Of a stretch of 50,947 bases of DNA, positions 48,471 through 50,947 are shown piece after piece. The DNA lies in contig MKWM01000028.1 in the NCBI GenBank assembly GCA_001899765.1, positions 1-50,947 on the forward strand. The letters run 5' to 3'. The translations under genes and the position numbers were made by a program. How positions within the stretch are numbered: the stretch's first letter is position 1; each line of letters opens with the position of its first letter. This stretch comes from Thiobacillus sp. 63-78 (GTDB lineage: Bacteria; Pseudomonadota; Gammaproteobacteria; Burkholderiales; Thiobacillaceae). The notes under the pieces are model-generated. The model saw only the letters and a program-made list of their open reading frames with translations. It had not been told where the DNA came from and made no database searches.

Positions 48471-48722
48471 CCCTTTGCCTTGTCTCATCTCCGGCTCACG
48501 CTCGTCCAAAGCGTTTTGGGTCGAACTGGGGACGGCGACCAGGGTGGCATCCCCCGCCGCGCCATTCTTCAGCATCAGCCCCCAGTCACGCAGCAGCGTG
48601 TTGAGGGTGGCCAGGATCAGCGCGGCCAACTGGTGCTTCCCCAACACGTGGCGGAAGCGCAGGATGGTGCTCTCGTCGAGCAGCCGGTCATCCCAGCCGC
48701 CCAGACCCGTGAAACAGCGGCA
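48471..48722 (-). pseudogene. IS5-family transposase fragment
   Basis: About 84 residues read like the N-terminal third of IS5-type transposases: LLDESTILRFRHVLGKHQLA, then GDATLVAVPSSTQNALDERE and PEMRQGKG. The catalytic domain is absent; the sequence leaves the family after QGKG and runs directly into the porin start. The N-terminal part before residue LGGWDD is also missing. Confidence 0.82.
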
Positions 48723-48847
48723 CATCGTGCAACGCTTCGTCCCTGGTTTCGAGTCACGACGCCGGCCGCCGAAACCGGCATGGCATGAAGCGCTGGAAGC
48801 AGGCTTCATTGTGGGCTTCGGGGGAGAAACTGCCATCCGGAAAACTA

Positions 48848-48903
48848 CCTGCCGCAGGCAGGGAATCCACGCGCGGTCAGCCGGCTGGTCTGACCGCGCG
48901 TGG
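48848..48903 (-). terminator. Double hairpin after the reductase remnant
   Basis: A 14-bp perfect stem (48867-48880 with 48890-48903, 9-nt loop) begins 3 nt after the reductase stop codon. A second small hairpin (CCTGCC-GCA-GGCAGG on the plus strand, 48848-48862) follows, then TAGTTTTC on the minus strand. It probably was the original terminator of the lost gene. Confidence 0.65.
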
Positions 48904-48906
48904 GAT

Positions 48907-49046
48907 TCAGGCCCGGCCGCCAGGCATATGGGAGGCATCCAGGAATTTGTCGTAATAGATGTGTCGCTGCGCACGCCAGCCTCGGTCAGGCACGCGATGG
49001 TGCGGTCGATCATGCCGGGCGGGCCGTACAGGTAGGCGGGTCTGAA
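48907..49046 (-). pseudogene. C-terminal fragment of an FNR-type NAD(P)H reductase, frameshifted
   Basis: One frame reads RPAYLYGPPGMIDRTIACLT then EAGV, the NAD-binding end of ferredoxin-reductase-type proteins. A single-base frame change near 48970 is needed to continue as RHIYYDKFLDASHMPGGRA and a TGA at 48907-48909. This tail is typical of reductase subunits of multicomponent monooxygenases. The rest of the gene is missing, cut at about 49046-49060. Confidence 0.72.
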
Positions 49047-49064
49047 AACGGTGCTGAATTTATG

Positions 49065-49165
49065 TCCACTCCATGCGTCGCCTCATTCCGACTGTCCACG
49101 TTGTCGTGGACTCAGTGCCAGTTTCAGCTGGAGTGGATGCCCAGTTTCGGCGGAACGCACAGTGT
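49065..49165. mobile_element. Possible insertion-sequence end remnant
   Basis: The stretch carries nested inverted repeats: TCCACTCCA (49065-49073) with TGGAGTGGA (49129-49137), and GTCCACG (49094-49100) with CGTGGAC (49105-49111). It also has two related CAGTTTC-(A/G)GC-GG units. The look is that of IS21-like termini, where such units repeat. No transposase reading frame is next to it. Confidence 0.35.
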
Positions 49166-49223
49166 GGACGCGCCTCGTCCGTCACGACAACCAAAACCCA
49201 GGGCGATGCGTTAGCATGCAGCC

Positions 49224-49571
49224 ACGCCGACTGTCTTCCAGTTTGAGGGTTATCGTTTTTTCTTCTTTTCGAACGAAGGCCACCCTCGGGAACCGATTCA
49301 CGTTCATGTCCGCAAGGATGGCAACCCTGCGAAATTCTGGACAAGCCCGGCCGGTCTTGCGAACAATCAAGGCTTCAGCGGCAAGGAAGTGAACAACCTG
49401 GCGCAGATCGTGGAAACACGCAGAGACGAAATTGAGAGGGCATGGCATGAACATTTCGGCGACCAGGCTCGACTTCGACGAATCAATGATGTGGGTGGAT
49501 CTGTCGGACGGCCGGAAACTCGGTGTGCCCCTGGCGTATTTCCCACGATTGCTGCGGGCGTCACCGGCTGA
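49224..49571 (+). pseudogene. DUF4160 gene with ACG in place of the start codon
   Basis: From 49227 the frame reads PTVFQFEGYRFFFFSNEGHP, then PIHVHVRKDGNPAKFW and EVNNLAQIVETRRDEIERAW, a complete DUF4160 domain. The codon where ATG is expected (49224-49226) is ACG, and a TAG lies four codons before it, so no normal start exists. After HEHFGDQ the frame runs on for 34 more residues, overlapping the DUF2442 gene by 125 nt, where relatives usually stop. It may be inactivated or use a rare start. Confidence 0.75.
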
Positions 49572-49701
49572 GCGCATGCAGGTTGAAATGTCAGGCAACG
49601 GCACGGGCTTGCATTGGGAGGCGCTGGACGAGGATATCAGCGTCGAAGATTTGCTGATGGGAATTGGCGACCAGACGCGGGGCCATTCGCTGGCAGCGTA
49701 A
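49447..49701 (+). CDS. DUF2442 family protein (antitoxin-like partner)
   Basis: From ATG 49447 the protein has 84 residues: MNISATRLDFDESMMWVDLS, DGRKLGVPLAYFPRLLRASP and DEDISVEDLLMG, all typical of DUF2442. DUF4160-DUF2442 gene pairs are common in accessory DNA and are regarded as candidate toxin-antitoxin modules, DUF2442 being the DNA-binding partner. An in-frame GTG/ATG-like start 15 nt upstream is possible. Confidence 0.87.
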   Translation: MNISATRLDFDESMMWVDLSDGRKLGVPLAYFPRLLRASPAERMQVEMSGNGTGLHWEALDEDISVEDLLMGIGDQTRGHSLAA

Positions 49702-49704
49702 GCT

Positions 49705-49944
49705 TTGGGGCTTCAAACGGCTGTTTTGTACGCATTCCTTGGCGTCGTGGACAGCAACCCCGGGCGGCACCGTAATCTCACGCACGGTATATCGGAACTG
49801 AAGATCGACGCCGGCCCCGGTTACCGGATGTACTACACGGAGCGAAACGGGGAACTGATCATCCTGCTTGCTGGCGGCGACAAGTCGACACAGCAGCAGG
49901 ACATCAGGACCGCCACCACGCTCGCCAGGAACTTGCAGAAGTAA
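49705..49944 (+). pseudogene. N-terminally truncated HigB/RelE-type toxin
   Basis: The C-terminal half of the addiction-module killer family is clear: HGISELKIDAGPGYRMYYTE, then LIILLAGGDKSTQQQDI. The first 35-40 residues of the family (two N-terminal helices) are replaced by 20 unrelated residues, and the only start is a TTG at 49705, 3 nt after the DUF2442 stop. Other frames upstream do not contain the missing part. The product is 79 residues against about 100 normally and is likely inactive. Confidence 0.78.
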
Positions 49945-49949
49945 GCCAC

Positions 49950-50267
49950 ATGCCCAAGACAATAACCAAACTGATCGCCAAGACGAAGACTGTGCCCTAC
50001 GACGTGGCCGAACAGCTGCGCACGCCAGAAGAAATGGCCGCCTATCTCGATGCCTGGCTGGACGAGGCGCCCGACGACGCGTCAGGCATCGCCCGCGCAC
50101 TGGGCGATATCGCACGCGCCAAGGGCATGTCGCAGGTTGCGCGTGACGCAGGGCTCAGCCGGGAAAGTCTCTACAAGGCGCTCAGCGAGAATGGGAATCC
50201 GAGTTTTGCGACGGTGCTGAAGGTCGCGCGGGCGCTTGGTGTTCGGCTGCATGCGAAAGTGGCTTGA
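49950..50267 (+). CDS. HigA-like antitoxin (HTH, downstream-antidote type)
   Basis: The 105-residue protein matches the antidotes that follow HigB-type killers: YDVAEQLRTPEEMAAYLDAW at the start, then GIARALGDIARAKGMSQVAR and the HTH GLSRESLYKALSENGNPSFA. It starts 5 nt after the toxin remnant. It looks complete and could act as a repressor on its own. Confidence 0.92.
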   Translation: MPKTITKLIAKTKTVPYDVAEQLRTPEEMAAYLDAWLDEAPDDASGIARALGDIARAKGMSQVARDAGLSRESLYKALSENGNPSFATVLKVARALGVRLHAKVA

Positions 50268-50287
50268 TGCTGATTCCTATTATGCAC

Positions 50288-50316
50288 TTGACGTAACTAT
50301 ACAGTTACTCTAAAGC
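50288..50316 (+). promoter_or_regulatory. Candidate promoter with operator dyad
   Basis: TTGACG (50288-50293) is followed after 17 nt by a weak TAAAGC. A perfect dyad GTAACT-ATAC-AGTTAC (50293-50308) fills the spacer, a position where a repressor would block polymerase. A second small dyad, ACGG-N6-CCGT, lies 15 nt further on. Confidence 0.4.
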
Positions 50317-50353
50317 TGCTTTACGGTATCTGCCGTCACTATAGGAGATTGAC

Positions 50354-50848
50354 ATGTCAGAATTGGTAACAGTGGCCATTTCAAAGCCCGTATTTGAACG
50401 CCTCCAAAAGCTCGCCGCACCTCTCGTGGATACAACCGATACCGTTATAGAACGCCTCCTCAGCTTCTGGGAAAGTCGCTCAACCGAGAAAGCAACCCCA
50501 ATAAATAGTAGCTCTACAGCTACTTCGGTTTTCTGGAAGTCATCCCGTGGCGATGCATTGCCTGTTGGAATGGAATTAAGAGGCCCCTACTTGGGCAAGA
50601 CATTTACCGCTCAGGTTGAGCGCGGCGGTATCCGGTTTCATGGGAAGTTGTACGAAAATCTTTCCCCGGCTGCCACCGCAGCAAAGAATCTCGCCGGCAC
50701 GAAGGGTAAGGCTGCAAACACGAACGGGAGAGACTTTTGGAAGTTTCAAGACCCTGCCACCGGCCAATGGGTTCCTGTGAGCGTTCTTCGTCCAAGTCAT
50801 CGCATTAACTCAGATGAACTGCTCGCCGAACTCGAGAAAATGACATAA
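50354..50848 (+). CDS. Hypothetical protein with RHH-like start and RAMA-like C-terminal part
   Basis: An AGGAG site precedes the ATG. The first 40 residues (VTVAISKPVFERLQKLAAPL, then DTVIERLLSFWE) look like a small ribbon-helix-helix or dimerisation element. The C-terminal part (about 75-150) reads YLGKTFTAQVERGGIRFHGK, ENLSPAATAAKNLAG and NGRDFWKFQDPATGQWVPVS, resembling RAMA/DUF2924-type domains that bind modified DNA and often accompany restriction systems. GC content is about 50%, far below the core genes. Only 99 nt follow in the window and hold nothing recognisable. Confidence 0.72.
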   Translation: MSELVTVAISKPVFERLQKLAAPLVDTTDTVIERLLSFWESRSTEKATPINSSSTATSVFWKSSRGDALPVGMELRGPYLGKTFTAQVERGGIRFHGKLYENLSPAATAAKNLAGTKGKAANTNGRDFWKFQDPATGQWVPVSVLRPSHRINSDELLAELEKMT

Positions 50849-50947
50849 CTATTACTCACTAGTCGGTAAATAAGTCGACAAATATGGAACTTTTGCGCCA
50901 CATGACGATCGAATGTTTCATGAAGAGAGACGGTCGTTCATTTGATC

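Noticed and set aside
48723..48847. Possible second gene fragment between the IS5 remnant and the hairpins
   Set aside because: Short stretches such as EAHNEACFQRFMP in one frame are suggestive but hit a stop quickly and match no family that I can name.
46957..50516. Shared 11-mer AATAAATAGTA after ylqF and inside the last gene, as a possible target-site duplication of the accessory region
   Set aside because: One copy is inside a coding sequence with no break in the protein, the surrounding bases do not match, and an 11-mer of A/T-rich sequence can recur by chance.

Overview
The window looks like a piece of chromosome from a GC-rich betaproteobacterium, probably of the Nitrosomonadales and perhaps close to Thiobacillus. 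This is inferred from the gene orders (rpoE-rseA-rseB-rseC-degP-lepA-lepB-rnc-era-recO-pdxJ; rpsF-priB-rpsR-rplI-dnaB-alr), from protein content typical of that group (YaeQ, DUF4845, DUF4936), and from a DsrC-family protein of the kind seen in sulfur-metabolising bacteria. No species assignment is possible from the sequence alone.

Layout. 1-6.3 kb: a MscS channel with a coupled methyltransferase, a cysteine-rich lipoprotein, yaeQ, a cold-shock protein, a membrane-anchored retropepsin-like protease, a YbaK-type deacylase, an MFS transporter and a tiny cysteine-rich secreted protein. 6.37-7.6 kb: a small cassette (ribbon-helix-helix antitoxin, RelE/ParE toxin, a third small protein) lying between an intact tRNA-Leu(CAA) gene and a direct repeat of that tRNA's 3' half, which looks like the scar of an integrated element. 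7.7-13.8 kb: queA-tgt-yajC-secD-secF-dedA (queuosine synthesis and Sec translocation).

13.8-24.4 kb: a long minus-strand cluster covering envelope stress (RpoE, RseA, RseB, RseC, DegP), EF-4, signal peptidase, RNase III, Era, RecO and PdxJ; a possible sigma-E-type promoter precedes rpoE. 24.4-28.3 kb: nadB, ygfX, ygfZ, a DUF4936 gene and a DsrC-like gene lacking both redox cysteines. 28.3-38.6 kb (minus strand): alr, dnaB, the rplI-rpsR-priB-rpsF operon, an Orn/Lys/Arg decarboxylase, dcd, apbC, a small unknown, rppH and a spermidine-synthase-like methyltransferase-fold protein. 38.7-47 kb: proS, a lytic transglycosylase, an unknown two-domain protein, a four-gene minus-strand operon (TlpA-like, thioredoxin-like, TolC-like, very short HlyD-like adaptor), then fumC-ylqF.

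47-50.9 kb is accessory DNA: a porin whose upstream region is an IS5-type transposase fragment, a frameshifted reductase tail, a possible IS end, and back-to-back toxin-antitoxin-like pairs (DUF4160/DUF2442 and HigB/HigA) with broken toxin-side genes, followed by a lower-GC gene that may carry a RAMA-type domain.

The least ordinary items are the cysteine-less DsrC homologue behind a C9 tract, the pump-less thioredoxin/TolC/short-adaptor operon, the tRNA-flanked mini-island, and three intra-operon junctions filled by fold-back short repeats that sit where ribosome-binding sites would be expected. I did not see CRISPR arrays, rRNA genes or an obvious novel multi-gene defence system.
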